From: BMS3Bbin11 sp034659075
GTDB lineage: Bacteria; Pseudomonadota; Gammaproteobacteria; BMS3Bbin11
Direction: 5' to 3'
Assembly: GCA_034659075.1 (NCBI GenBank)
Contig: JAYEGM010000200.1
Location: 1-9,264, forward strand
DNA length: 9,264 nucleotides
Shown here: positions 1 through 6,556 of the stretch, piece after piece
Layout of the letters: each line of letters opens with the position of its first letter
Position numbering within the stretch: the first letter of the stretch is position 1
Notes under the pieces: generated by a model
Databases searched by the model: none
Seen by the model: the letters and a program-made list of their open reading frames with translations, nothing else
Told to the model about the DNA's origin: nothing
Made by a program: the position numbers and the translations under genes

Positions 1-13
1 CAAATTGTTCCAT
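1..13 (-). CDS. possible 5' end of a gene leaving the window on the left
   Basis: An ATG on the minus strand at 13-11 is followed by codons reading M-E-Q-F before the window ends. It lies about 40 bases downstream of the best promoter-like pair in this area (89-61), and a weak purine stretch (AGAG) sits about 8 bases upstream of the ATG. Only four codons can be seen, so no product can be named, and the call rests on the promoter alone. Confidence 0.2.
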
Positions 14-60
14 GTCTACTCTACTAAAGTACCAGGCTGTATATTACGACAAAACAGTGA

Positions 61-89
61 ACGATACTGGGCGATGCGGAGGGTGTCAA
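61..89 (-). promoter_or_regulatory. candidate sigma70 promoter, minus strand
   Basis: On the minus strand a perfect -35 hexamer TTGACA (89-84) is followed after 17 bases by TATCGT (66-61), which matches four of six -10 positions. It fires away from the DUF1289 gene, toward a possible ATG at 13. It lies between the heptamer inverted repeat and that ATG, so it would begin a new transcript after the operon. Found by eye only. Confidence 0.4.
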
Positions 90-102
90 ATACTTAAAAA
101 AG

Positions 103-172
103 AAGTTTCAAGTTTCAAGTTTCAAGAAATAGGTATTCGGTATTTAGTCCTGAAACTTGAAACTTGAAACTT
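103..172. repeat. 22-bp perfect inverted repeat made of heptamer AAGTTTC
   Basis: The left arm (103-124) is three tandem AAGTTTC units plus A, and the right arm (151-172) is its exact reverse complement. The 26-base loop (125-150) contains GGTATT twice, separated by one base. As RNA it would form a long A/U-rich hairpin on either strand. It has no G/C-rich core followed by a T-tract, so it is not a classical terminator, though it could protect or end the operon mRNA. The phased heptamers and internal spacer look like a dispersed genomic repeat family (inference). It supplies the last 17 or so codons and the stop of the DUF1289 gene. Confidence 0.85.
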
Positions 173-351
173 TTGTCACTTTTCCGCTCTTCCACCTGCC
201 TCAATATTTCCAGTCGGGCTTGTGAATCTGCCCCGCCCCAATCCAGAACCTCCTGCAGCGAGCGAAAGCACCCCATGCAGACATCGTCGTCGTTGAGACA
301 GCATTTGTCTACGCAGGGAGATGGCACAGGGGTTTCGTTTTCAGGCAGCAT
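115..351 (-). CDS. DUF1289 family small cysteine-rich protein
   Basis: This 78-residue protein matches the DUF1289 pattern: SPC (Cys13), Cys17, then CxGCFR with Cys25 and Cys28, followed by LQEVLDW. Four spaced cysteines suggest metal or Fe-S binding; the family has no firm function that I know. An extra Cys18 is present. ATG at 351 shares one base with the aminotransferase stop (TGATG). A GTG one codon upstream (354) would give a 4-base GTGA overlap and 79 residues. Neither start has a clear Shine-Dalgarno, so translation is probably coupled to the upstream gene. Roughly the last 17 residues (from about FKFQVSG onward) are encoded by the heptamer inverted repeat, so the natural C-terminus was probably replaced when the repeat arrived. 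The conserved domain lies wholly before it, so the protein may still work. Confidence 0.8.
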   Translation of the reverse strand: MLPENETPVPSPCVDKCCLNDDDVCMGCFRSLQEVLDWGGADSQARLEILRQVEERKSDKSFKFQVSGLNTEYLFLET

Positions 352-1514
352 CACCGATTATCACTGATCCACTTCTGAATGCGTTTCATCCCTTCCTGCA
401 GGTTCTCAATGCTGTTTGCATAGGAAAAACGGACATAATGATTACTTTCATTGCAGCCAAAATCAGCACCGGGGGTAATCGCTACACCCGCCTGATGCAA
501 AAGCCTGTCACACAGGGCGAGTGAATCATCACTAAATTTGCTGCAATCTGCGTAGATGTAAAAAGCCCCCGTGGGCTTTGTTCTGACTTTAAATCCCGCT
601 GCCTCGATCAATGGCAGCAGAACATCTCTGCGTTGATGAAAAACATCCCTGCGCCGCGTCAGCTCCTGTTTCGCCTCCTGCCCCAGTGCTGCCAGTGCGG
701 CGTATTGTGAAATGGTCGGTGCAGCAAGAAACATATTCTGCGCCAGGCGATTGGCAGCTTCAATAAAATCTTCCGGCACCACCAGCCAGCCAACGCGCCA
801 GCCGGTCATACCGTAGTATTTTGAAAAGCTGTTGATGACGAATGCCGCACCACCCAAATTCAATGCACTATCAGGCTGCTCACCGTAGACCAGTCCGTGA
901 TAGATCTCGTCCATCACCAGTGCCGCCCCTTTCTCCTGCAGCAGACGAGTGATAGCCGACAGTTGTTGTTGTGGGATCAGGGTACCTGTCGGGTTTGAAG
1001 GACTGGCTATCAGGACCACCCTGGTATTTTTCTGCCAGTGTCTCTCAACAAGTTCAACCGTCAGTTGATAATCCGTTGACTGGTCAACCGGTATTGCCTG
1101 AACATCGGCATTAAACAGACTGGCGATGTGACGATTGCAGGGATAGCCCGGATCAGCCAGCATGATTCCGTCACCGGCATTCAGCAACAATGCCATCACC
1201 AGCTGCAGGGCACCCGATGAACCGGGCGTGACCAGTATTCGGTCCGCATCCAGCGGCTGGCGAAGATAATACTGATCGGCGATGGCCTGTCTCAGTTCCG
1301 GTAAGCCGTTTGCCGCCGTATAGTGGGTTAATTTATCGTCCAGCGCCTGCTTGCCTGCTGCAATCACCGGCTCCGGTGACGGGAAATCCGGCTCACCGAT
1401 TTCCATATGGATGATTGAACGGCCCTGAGCTTCCAGTTCCCGCGCCTGTGCCAGGATTCGCATCACATGGAAGGGCTCTATCGCCCGGGCCCTGAGGGCC
1501 ATTTTCAGGGACAT
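351..1514 (-). CDS. class I/II pyridoxal-phosphate aminotransferase
   Basis: This 387-residue fold-type I aminotransferase is of the usual length. Visible features are IEPFHVM near the N-terminus, GEPDF (40-44), the SPSNPTG loop with Asn174, MDEIYH with Asp202 and Tyr205, SFSKYYGMTGWR with the Schiff-base Lys232 and phosphate-binding Arg240, and VRFSYA with Arg362, which should bind the substrate carboxylate. It is a cytosolic enzyme moving amino groups between an amino acid and a 2-oxo acid, but the substrate cannot be read from the motifs. The nearest named types are aspartate/alanine-like transaminases. Its ATG directly follows the TGA of the phosphatase gene with no spacer and no clear ribosome binding site, so reinitiation is likely. 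A second in-frame ATG (Met5) is an alternative start. The downstream DUF1289 gene overlaps its stop. Confidence 0.9.
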   Translation of the reverse strand: MSLKMALRARAIEPFHVMRILAQARELEAQGRSIIHMEIGEPDFPSPEPVIAAGKQALDDKLTHYTAANGLPELRQAIADQYYLRQPLDADRILVTPGSSGALQLVMALLLNAGDGIMLADPGYPCNRHIASLFNADVQAIPVDQSTDYQLTVELVERHWQKNTRVVLIASPSNPTGTLIPQQQLSAITRLLQEKGAALVMDEIYHGLVYGEQPDSALNLGGAAFVINSFSKYYGMTGWRVGWLVVPEDFIEAANRLAQNMFLAAPTISQYAALAALGQEAKQELTRRRDVFHQRRDVLLPLIEAAGFKVRTKPTGAFYIYADCSKFSDDSLALCDRLLHQAGVAITPGADFGCNESNHYVRFSYANSIENLQEGMKRIQKWISDNR

Positions 1515-2276
1515 TCAGCGGTATTTATTTATCAGGTATTCAATAGTCAGCATTTGCCCGTTAAACGAGCCAGCCGGATCATCTATCACGCTTGCTGCAT
1601 CATTTTCATCACCAAACTGGTCAAGCACCAGATCTGCGCCAATAAACGGCTCATCGCGCGTATAGGCGGTCACTGTGATGATTGTTGGCAGGTTTGCGCC
1701 TCTGGCAGACAGGCAGCCATTTTCGGAATCCTCAAATGCGACGCATTCATCTGCCTGCCAGCCCATTTCATCCAGCACCAGCTGATAAATCTCGGCTGAC
1801 GGCTTCTTGTTCTCGACGATATCCCCGGCAGCAATGATGTCGAACCACTGCAGCGATTCTTCACCCAGATTACTGCTCAGAATATACTGCACATTGGAAG
1901 GTGCAGTGGTTGTCGCGATGGCCAGCCGTATACCTGCGTCACGGGCCTCATTGAATAGCCGCTTAACACCACTGCGCAAAGGTATCAGGCCGGTTAGCAG
2001 CATTTCCTTGAATATTTGCGTTTTGGTTTCATAAATAGTGGCAATAAGCTCCTCTAAAGTCGTATCAGCAGGTATTTCCGGCTGATAATGCTCAACAAAG
2101 TACTTCATACGCTCTTTGCCGCCACTAACGGTGAGTATCTCGCCATATATGGCTTCAGACCACTGCCAGGGGACCCCCAGTTTTTCAAATGCCCGATTGT
2201 AGGCAACACGATGACCATTCAGCTCGGTATCGGCCAAAGTACCATCCACATCGAATATCAATGCTTTCAATGACAT
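1515..2276 (-). CDS. HAD-superfamily phosphatase, CbbY-like
   Basis: A 253-residue haloacid dehalogenase hydrolase. Motif I is FDVDGTLADTE with nucleophile Asp9 and acid/base Asp11. A helical cap spans about residues 15-90. Motif II is around Thr122, motif III is Lys158 in NKKPSAEIY, and motif IV is FEDSENG with Glu182 and Asp183. The sequence and cap resemble CbbY/phosphoglycolate-phosphatase-like proteins, which dephosphorylate small sugar phosphates (CbbY itself acts on xylulose-1,5-bisphosphate). No Calvin-cycle gene is in the window, so the substrate is open. ATG at 2276 has AAGGTGA about 10 bases upstream. It is the first gene of an operon with the aminotransferase and DUF1289 genes, divergent from dksA. 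Confidence 0.88.
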   Translation of the reverse strand: MSLKALIFDVDGTLADTELNGHRVAYNRAFEKLGVPWQWSEAIYGEILTVSGGKERMKYFVEHYQPEIPADTTLEELIATIYETKTQIFKEMLLTGLIPLRSGVKRLFNEARDAGIRLAIATTTAPSNVQYILSSNLGEESLQWFDIIAAGDIVENKKPSAEIYQLVLDEMGWQADECVAFEDSENGCLSARGANLPTIITVTAYTRDEPFIGADLVLDQFGDENDAASVIDDPAGSFNGQMLTIEYLINKYR

Positions 2277-2286
2277 AGAATTATTT

Positions 2287-2294
2287 TCACCTTT
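2287..2294 (-). promoter_or_regulatory. ribosome binding site of the CbbY-like gene
   Basis: The minus strand reads AAAGGTGA here, about 10 bases before ATG at 2276. It is the only clear Shine-Dalgarno in this three-gene operon; the two later genes start on or against the previous stop codon. This supports entry at the first gene and coupled translation afterwards. Confidence 0.5.
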
Positions 2295-2311
2295 GTATAA
2301 GAGAATCCTTG

Positions 2312-2341
2312 TTGCAACAGACCCTAGAAGTCTGCTATATG
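2312..2341 (+). promoter_or_regulatory. candidate promoter of dksA
   Basis: TTGCAA (2312-2317) as -35 is followed after 18 bases by TATATG (2336-2341), with an upstream TG (2333-2334) that makes an extended -10. Transcription would start near 2348, leaving a leader of about 40 bases before ATG at 2386. Both hexamers match four of six positions. The 109-bp gap to the divergent operon is the only place for a dksA promoter. A TTATAC on the minus strand (2300-2295) could be the -10 of the opposite operon, but no good -35 pairs with it. Confidence 0.4.
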
Positions 2342-2373
2342 TTCGCGTCGTTAAAAATTCAATGGATTATCGC

Positions 2374-2379
2374 AGGAGA
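2374..2379 (+). promoter_or_regulatory. Shine-Dalgarno fixing the dksA start
   Basis: AGGAGA lies 6 bases before ATG at 2386. It decides against the longer reading frame from 2293 and against the ATG at 2362, neither of which has a comparable site. Confidence 0.75.
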
Positions 2380-2385
2380 CGCTAC

Positions 2386-2829
2386 ATGGCGGCCAGCAAA
2401 AAAACTGACCCTACAGAAATACTGATTCACGGTATAGAGCCTTATGTTGCAAAAAAAGGCGAAGAGTACATGAATCCCAAACAACACGCGCATTTTCGCG
2501 AAATACTGACCGCCTGGCGGCAGGAACTGCTGGATGAAGTATCACGCACAGTGCACTCGATGCAGGACGAAACTGAAAATCACCCTGACCCGAATGATCG
2601 AGCCAGCCAGGAGACGGATATATCACTGGAGCTGCGCAGCCGGGACCGTGAGCGCAAACTGATCAAGAAGATTGATGAATCACTCGATTTCATCGAAACT
2701 TCAGACTACGGCTACTGCGATTCCTGCGGCGTCGAGATCGGTATTCAGCGCCTGGAAGCACGTCCTACTGCAACCATGTGCATAGACTGCAAAACACTGG
2801 ACGAGATTCGCGAGAAACAACGCGCCTGA
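2386..2829 (+). CDS. dksA: RNA polymerase-binding transcription factor DksA
   Basis: This 147-residue protein aligns over its length with E. coli DksA (151 aa). It has the GEEYMN and HFREILTAWR coiled-coil start, the acidic coiled-coil tip DPNDRASQE with Asp68 and Asp71, the RDRERKLIKKI return helix, and a C4 zinc finger (Cys111, Cys114, Cys132, Cys135) ending in IREKQRA. DksA enters the RNA polymerase secondary channel and, with ppGpp, reprograms transcription in the stringent response. The reading frame is open back to 2293, which would add 31 residues. ATG at 2386 is preferred because AGGAGA (2374-2379) lies 6 bases upstream and the length then fits the family. A yheT-type gene follows 26 bases after the stop. 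The finger keeps all four cysteines, so this is the zinc-containing type. Confidence 0.96.
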   Translation: MAASKKTDPTEILIHGIEPYVAKKGEEYMNPKQHAHFREILTAWRQELLDEVSRTVHSMQDETENHPDPNDRASQETDISLELRSRDRERKLIKKIDESLDFIETSDYGYCDSCGVEIGIQRLEARPTATMCIDCKTLDEIREKQRA

Positions 2830-2855
2830 TCAGCAGACAAAAGCCCGTGAACACC

Positions 2856-3863
2856 ATGCCCTTCAAAACGGCATGGCTGTTTCGCAACCCCCATTTCCAG
2901 ACCATCTGGCCAGCGATATTTCGCTACACATCTAAACCTGTCTATACCCGCGAACGCATTGAGTTGCGTGATGGTGATTTCATCGATATCGACTGGTGCG
3001 GCAGCAATAAACTCAATACTCCTCTCGTTATTTTATTCCACGGCCTGGAAGGTAGCTCAGACTCACCGTACATCCGTGGCATGGTCAAGACCCTGGTCAA
3101 GCTGGGCTTCTATTGTGCGGCGGTAAACTTTCGAGGCTGCAGCGGAGATCTAAACCGACTGCAGAGAAGCTACCACTCAGGCGCAACAGATGACCTCAAC
3201 GAAATTATTACTTTATTAAGTGAACGCCACCCCGACTCCGCCCTGCATGCCATCGGCTACTCTCTTGGCGGCAATGTCCTGCTGAAATGGTGCGCAGAAA
3301 CTGGCAATCACAACCCTCTGAAAGCCGCTATCGCTGTTTCCGTCCCCTACCGGCTGGCAGTCGCCTCCACCACACTTGATAGCAGTCGCTTCTTCAGCAG
3401 GCTCTATCGCTGGCGCCTGTTACGCAGTTTAAAAAGCAAGGTACTGAAAAAAATTCAGCTGGGCATCCTCAAACGGGATGCAGCTGATATCAAACGTATC
3501 AATAATTTCTACGATTTTGATGACCGGGTTACTGCACCTTTGCATGGCTATAAAGATGCTGACGATTACTATAATCGGGCAAGCAGCTACCCGCACCTGG
3601 ATAAAATTCAGATTCCAGCCCTTTTACTGCATGCGCTGGACGATCCGTTCATGGATAGCCGCGTGATTCCAGTCAATATTGATGGAAACCAGTCCATCAA
3701 ACTCGAACTCAGCCCGAATGGCGGTCATGTTGGCTTTTTCCAGCCCGCATTCAACCACACTAGCTACTGGCTCGAAACACGTATTGCTGACTTCTTAAAA
3801 ACTGAAATTAAAGAAGAAAAAAGAAAACTTAAAGAAAAAAGCCCGGTAGAAGGCAGCATGTAA
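2856..3863 (+). CDS. yheT: YheT-family alpha/beta hydrolase
   Basis: This 335-residue protein follows E. coli YheT (340 aa) closely: NPHFQTIWP at the N-terminus, LRDGDFIDIDW, FHGLEGSSDSPY (oxyanion region), NFRGCSGDLNR, YHSGATDDL, and a triad of Ser136 in GYSLGGN, an Asp in DDPFMD (262-267) and His291 in GGHVGF. It should be a serine hydrolase or esterase; the natural substrate of the family is not established to my knowledge. ATG at 2856 is chosen because homology begins there. The frame is open back to 2778 inside dksA, and a GTG at 2847 is another possible start; no strong Shine-Dalgarno is visible. The C-terminal tail (about 316-328) is unusually rich in Lys and Glu. It probably shares the dksA transcript (26-base gap). 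Confidence 0.9.
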   Translation: MPFKTAWLFRNPHFQTIWPAIFRYTSKPVYTRERIELRDGDFIDIDWCGSNKLNTPLVILFHGLEGSSDSPYIRGMVKTLVKLGFYCAAVNFRGCSGDLNRLQRSYHSGATDDLNEIITLLSERHPDSALHAIGYSLGGNVLLKWCAETGNHNPLKAAIAVSVPYRLAVASTTLDSSRFFSRLYRWRLLRSLKSKVLKKIQLGILKRDAADIKRINNFYDFDDRVTAPLHGYKDADDYYNRASSYPHLDKIQIPALLLHALDDPFMDSRVIPVNIDGNQSIKLELSPNGGHVGFFQPAFNHTSYWLETRIADFLKTEIKEEKRKLKEKSPVEGSM

Positions 3864-3925
3864 TCTAACAATACTGTTCATTGCGATAGGTCACAATCGG
3901 CATGAACATACATTAATGATTACAA

Positions 3926-3944
3926 AAACGAAGGGCTATCGTTT
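3926..3944. terminator. weak hairpin between convergent genes
   Basis: AAACGA (3926-3931) and TCGTTT (3939-3944) can pair around a 7-base loop. On the minus strand the right arm runs into TTTTT, as in a short intrinsic terminator for the hemolysin III gene. On the plus strand it could serve the yheT-type gene. The stem is only 6 bp, so it is weak, but it sits in the 84-bp gap where two transcripts meet. Confidence 0.35.
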
Positions 3945-3947
3945 CCA

Positions 3948-4574
3948 CTATCTCACATAAATAATAATAGCCAGAAAATGAAAAAACGAACCTGCCAGAA
4001 CAAATAAATGCCAAATACCATGGGAATGCTTTAGCATGTCCTTGTGACCTAAAGCATAAAAAACAATACCGAATGTATAGGCCAGCCCGCCCGCCGATAA
4101 TAAATATATACCCATTTCCGGCAATGCCGCATTTAATGCATCAAAGTCAATCACGACCAGCCAGCCCATAATCAGGTAAATAACAACTTGTAGTGCCTCA
4201 ATACGATTTTTAACAGACAGCTCAAGCATGATCCCAATGATGGCTAATACCCATACGGAAATTAAAATCCATATTCCATTACTGTCAATCAGCGTAACCA
4301 GCATGAATGGCGTATAGGTGCCTGCGATTAACAGGTAAATCGCAATATGATCAAGTCGCTGGAATACTCGTTTTACAAAGGGTTTTTTAAAGCTGTGGTA
4401 TAAAGTCGAGACGCTGTAAAGCATCACCAGTGTCAGGCCAAAAGTAAGGAAACCAATAAAAAGCAGGAGTTCCTTTTGTTGAATAGCAACAGTGATTAGT
4501 GCCCCCAGACCCATGATGGCCAGAACGGCGCCAACGAGGTGACTGATGCTATTAAACTTTTCTGAATAATACAT
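3948..4574 (-). CDS. hemolysin III / PAQR-type membrane protein
   Basis: This 208-residue protein has about seven hydrophobic segments and the hallmarks of the HlyIII/YqfA branch of PAQR receptors: EKFNSISHLVG at the N-terminus, SxxxH in STLYH (Ser56, His60), RLDHIAIYLLIAGTYTPF (73-90), and HGIWHLF near the end with His185 and His189. The three histidines with the serine are the usual zinc-binding set of the superfamily. It should lie in the inner membrane; the hemolysin name is historical, and a role in lipid or membrane homeostasis is more likely. It is complete for its family. ATG at 4574 has no strong Shine-Dalgarno. It lies 230 bases downstream of the diguanylate cyclase gene on the same strand and probably has its own promoter. 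Confidence 0.9.
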   Translation of the reverse strand: MYYSEKFNSISHLVGAVLAIMGLGALITVAIQQKELLLFIGFLTFGLTLVMLYSVSTLYHSFKKPFVKRVFQRLDHIAIYLLIAGTYTPFMLVTLIDSNGIWILISVWVLAIIGIMLELSVKNRIEALQVVIYLIMGWLVVIDFDALNAALPEMGIYLLSAGGLAYTFGIVFYALGHKDMLKHSHGIWHLFVLAGSFFHFLAIIIYVR

Positions 4575-4741
4575 TTTCGATGTAGATTTCAGGCTTTGCC
4601 ATATAGTTAGTTTGCAGCCTCTTCAGATACAAACACCTGTTTCTGTAATGCGATCAGGGTTTAAACAGTATTGATCTGACAGCATGATAGCTGAGTCAGA
4701 GCTTTTCTACATAACAAATTCCTGCTATCAGCAATAGTCAA

Positions 4742-4767
4742 TGTTGCGCCGATCAGTTGAACCCGCC
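4742..4767 (-). mobile_element. remnant terminal repeat of an IS30-family element
   Basis: Read on the minus strand this is GGCGGGTTCAACTGATCGG followed by CGCAACA. From memory it matches the IS30 terminal repeat core TTCAATTGGTCAACGCAACA with only transitions (C/T, A/G). The element's interior would lie to the left, where the hemolysin III gene now ends the space, and no transposase is present, so only the tip survives. The rest of the 230-bp gap 4575-4804 shows no gene; a 7-bp inverted pair TGATAGC/GCTATCA (4684 and 4724) is the only other structure seen. Confidence 0.55.
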
Positions 4768-4804
4768 ACCCATAACGGTCATTTAGAATACGTATATGAA
4801 TAAC

Positions 4805-5998
4805 TCAAACTGCTCTTAGCCGAGCAGGGGTAACTGTCGCTTTGCATATACAACCCTGCATCTCTTCTGCAACGCACCCGTCAGAGATAACACGGTTTCG
4901 ACCCGCATCCTTGGCTTTATACAGGGCAGCATCTGCTCGCTTCAAGAGTGTTTCGAGATCTGCATTGCCGACTGCGACGCCAAAGCTGGCACTAACGGAA
5001 AAATCTTCGCCATCAAATACAATCGGTGTCCCGGCAATCATCTGGCGCAACTTCTCCGCAAGCTGTGCGGCCCCGTCATTCACTGAAGTCGTCAGCAATA
5101 TTCCAAATTCCTCACCGCCGATCCTTGCGCACAGGTCAGATTTACGTATCACTTGCTGCAGAATATGCCCAACTTGCCTTATCGTTGCGTCCCCCGCAGC
5201 ATGGCCAAACTTATCGTTGATTTTCTTAAAGTGATCAAGGTCCATGACGATGACCGAAAGTACAGCATCATGCCGCTGATAGTAGTCAACTAACAGTCTT
5301 CCCTTATCATAAAAAGCACGACGGTTATTAAGTCCGGATAACTCGTCCATCAGAGCCCGGGCTTCTGCAGTTTCCTTCGCATCTTTGAGCTCATGGGTCA
5401 GCATAAAGCTTTGGTTCAATTTCAGCGACAGAATTTTTCCTGCGCGAATGGCAGAGACAAAGAAGATAACAGCACCTATCGCTAATCCCACCGGCAGCAG
5501 ATTACCCTGTATGAGAAACCAGCCAGTTACTGGTAACAAAAGACAGGCAATTGTAATCAATGTCATGCTGCGATTGGCTGAGTAGACTGAAATAGCTCCA
5601 CCTGACATACCCATCAAAAAATAATATATTACTACCTGATGAAGCTGAGAGCCGATGGGCATGATGTACACAGCACCGATGCCCCAGGTAATTGATGACA
5701 GGAGCAGGGTTAAAAAATATGGCTTTTCCCAGGCCAATACGTCCTCACCCTGAGGCTTTATACGATTGTAGGAATTGAACAGAATAATCCGAACAACTGC
5801 GGTACACGCAAGGATAAAAACCCAGCTAATCAGTACTTCCTTCCGTTGCACAGGCCATAGAATTGCAGCGAGCAGTATACTGTTAAGCAGACTGGCGAAA
5901 ATGGCCGGGTAGGATTGATGGTAAAGTAACTGCAGCTTTTCTGCTCGTACCAGGTCATCCAGAAGTGAATTTGTTTTCTTTTCTTCCATGATTTCCAT
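4805..5998 (-). CDS. membrane diguanylate cyclase (GGDEF domain)
   Basis: A 397-residue protein with an N-terminal half of about five or six hydrophobic helices (roughly 32-50, 57-76, 95-113, 121-140, 146-164, 168-185), a short helical linker (196-215), and a GGDEF domain from about 216. The domain shows DELSGLNNRRAF, DLDHFKKINDKFGHAAGD, the active-site GGEEF (294-298), ASFGVAV, and ADAALYKAKDAGRNRV. It should make c-di-GMP from two GTP. An RxxD inhibition site (Arg285-Asp288) lies five residues before GGEEF, so product inhibition is expected. No EAL domain follows. The membrane half is not a sensor family I recognise. The C-terminal tail (about 372-397) contains CxC and is not part of the domain. 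Two starts compete (5998, and Met4 at 5989); neither has a strong Shine-Dalgarno, but GGA motifs flank both. Confidence 0.93.
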   Translation of the reverse strand: MEIMEEKKTNSLLDDLVRAEKLQLLYHQSYPAIFASLLNSILLAAILWPVQRKEVLISWVFILACTAVVRIILFNSYNRIKPQGEDVLAWEKPYFLTLLLSSITWGIGAVYIMPIGSQLHQVVIYYFLMGMSGGAISVYSANRSMTLITIACLLLPVTGWFLIQGNLLPVGLAIGAVIFFVSAIRAGKILSLKLNQSFMLTHELKDAKETAEARALMDELSGLNNRRAFYDKGRLLVDYYQRHDAVLSVIVMDLDHFKKINDKFGHAAGDATIRQVGHILQQVIRKSDLCARIGGEEFGILLTTSVNDGAAQLAEKLRQMIAGTPIVFDGEDFSVSASFGVAVGNADLETLLKRADAALYKAKDAGRNRVISDGCVAEEMQGCICKATVTPARLRAV

Positions 5999-6023
5999 GA
6001 TGTTCGTTTTCCAGTAATTTTGA

Positions 6024-6053
6024 ATGCCTGCCCGATTGAATGGAGGCAGGCAT
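6024..6053. other. 9-bp hairpin upstream of the cyclase gene
   Basis: ATGCCTGCC (6024-6032) pairs exactly with GGCAGGCAT (6045-6053) around a 12-base loop. On the minus strand it comes after the small broken gene and 25 bases before the cyclase ATG. No T-tract follows on either strand, so a classical terminator is unlikely. It may instead shape the cyclase leader or mark the end of the upstream unit. Confidence 0.45.
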
Positions 6054-6063
6054 CAGGGGAAAT

Positions 6064-6347
6064 TTAACGCAAAGAAACGGAACACTTACCTGTATTCTTC
6101 TTTCCATCGACTACAACCAGAGTCATCGTTTCTTCAAACTTTCTCTGGCCACGATATTCCGACAGGCAGATTCCGCACACTTTGCAACGTGTATCAGGAT
6201 CAGAATTCAGCACATATTTTTACTGAAGTAATACCCATGATCGCGGTACAGCACATGCATTACTTGTGAATGGAACAGCCTTGTCTTCTGTACGATAAAC
6301 TCACTGAAATTGCTTTGTTCTTTAATTTTTTTACGATTAAACATCAT
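6064..6347 (-). pseudogene. small unknown gene split by a frameshift in an A run
   Basis: ATG at 6347 (or 6344) is preceded by AGGA at 6356-6353, a good Shine-Dalgarno at 5-8 bases. This frame encodes 46 residues (MMFNRKKIKEQ...YYFSKNMC) and stops at 6207. A second frame, open from GTG at 6213 to TAA at 6064, encodes 49 residues with CxxCxxC (RCKVCGIC) and a later Cys. Adding one A to the run of five A near 6220 joins them into one 94-residue protein reading YYFSKKYVLNSDPDTRCKVC across the join. This suggests a one-base deletion or a sequencing error; two overlapping genes are also possible. I recognise no family. Three or four cysteines hint at metal binding. It lies between the operator array and the cyclase gene, in the same direction as the latter. 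Confidence 0.45.
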
Positions 6348-6416
6348 TTTTTTCCTGGGTTTTATATCAAATATTTTTATTGTTTAAGATTTACTGCTTT
6401 TGTATAAAGGTAGCCT

Positions 6417-6502
6417 AAAAATACCGTTCGTCAATAAATAAAGACCGTTAGTCACGACGAACGGTACAAAAAAGACCATTTATCTTGACGAACGGTATTT
6501 TT
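6417..6502. promoter_or_regulatory. array of palindromic operator-like sites, mirror-symmetric overall
   Basis: The half-site ACCGTTCGTC recurs. The central site (6444-6465) is ACCGTTAGTC, two bases, then GACGAACGGT. A right site (6475-6496) pairs a degenerate ACCATTTATC with a perfect GACGAACGGT at the same 2-base spacing. A left site begins with a perfect half at 6423 and has a poor partner. Site starts are 21 and 31 bases apart, close to two and three helical turns. The outer arms (6417-6434 and 6485-6502) are an exact 18-bp inverted repeat. Each arm contains TTGACG pointing outward, usable as a -35. Dyads of this size suit a homodimeric repressor such as the TetR family; no regulator gene is in the window. 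It lies between csrA (119 bases right) and the small minus-strand gene (about 76 bases left). Confidence 0.65.
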
Positions 6503-6512
6503 CTGCTAATTT
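6485..6512 (+). promoter_or_regulatory. candidate csrA promoter overlapping the right operator
   Basis: TTGACG (6485-6490), with TAATTT (6507-6512) after 16 bases and a TG extension at 6504-6505, forms a weak sigma70-like promoter whose -35 is inside the right operator half-site. A bound repressor would block it. The -10 matches only three of six positions, so the true start could lie elsewhere in the 118-base leader. Confidence 0.3.
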
Positions 6513-6556
6513 TTAAAGTGATTTAAGTTAATCGAAGAAGTTGATTATCTTGATCA

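Noticed and set aside
103..172. CRISPR-like or transcription terminator reading of the heptamer repeat
   Set aside because: The heptamers have no spacers, so it is not CRISPR; the stem is A/T-rich and lacks a following T-tract, so it is not a standard terminator.
1467..1799. Plus-strand open frame of 110 codons
   Set aside because: It lies antisense to the CbbY-like and aminotransferase genes, whose motifs are unmistakable; it has no ribosome binding site or recognisable domain.
2293..2385. N-terminal extension of DksA by 31 residues
   Set aside because: The DksA family starts near the internal Met, which alone has a good Shine-Dalgarno; the extension covers the likely promoter.
4842..5234. 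Plus-strand open frame of 130 codons
   Set aside because: It is antisense to the GGDEF domain and its translation resembles no protein; the minus strand carries all domain motifs.
6024..6269. Plus-strand open frame of 81 codons
   Set aside because: No ribosome binding site is seen, and it runs opposite to the better supported small minus-strand gene.
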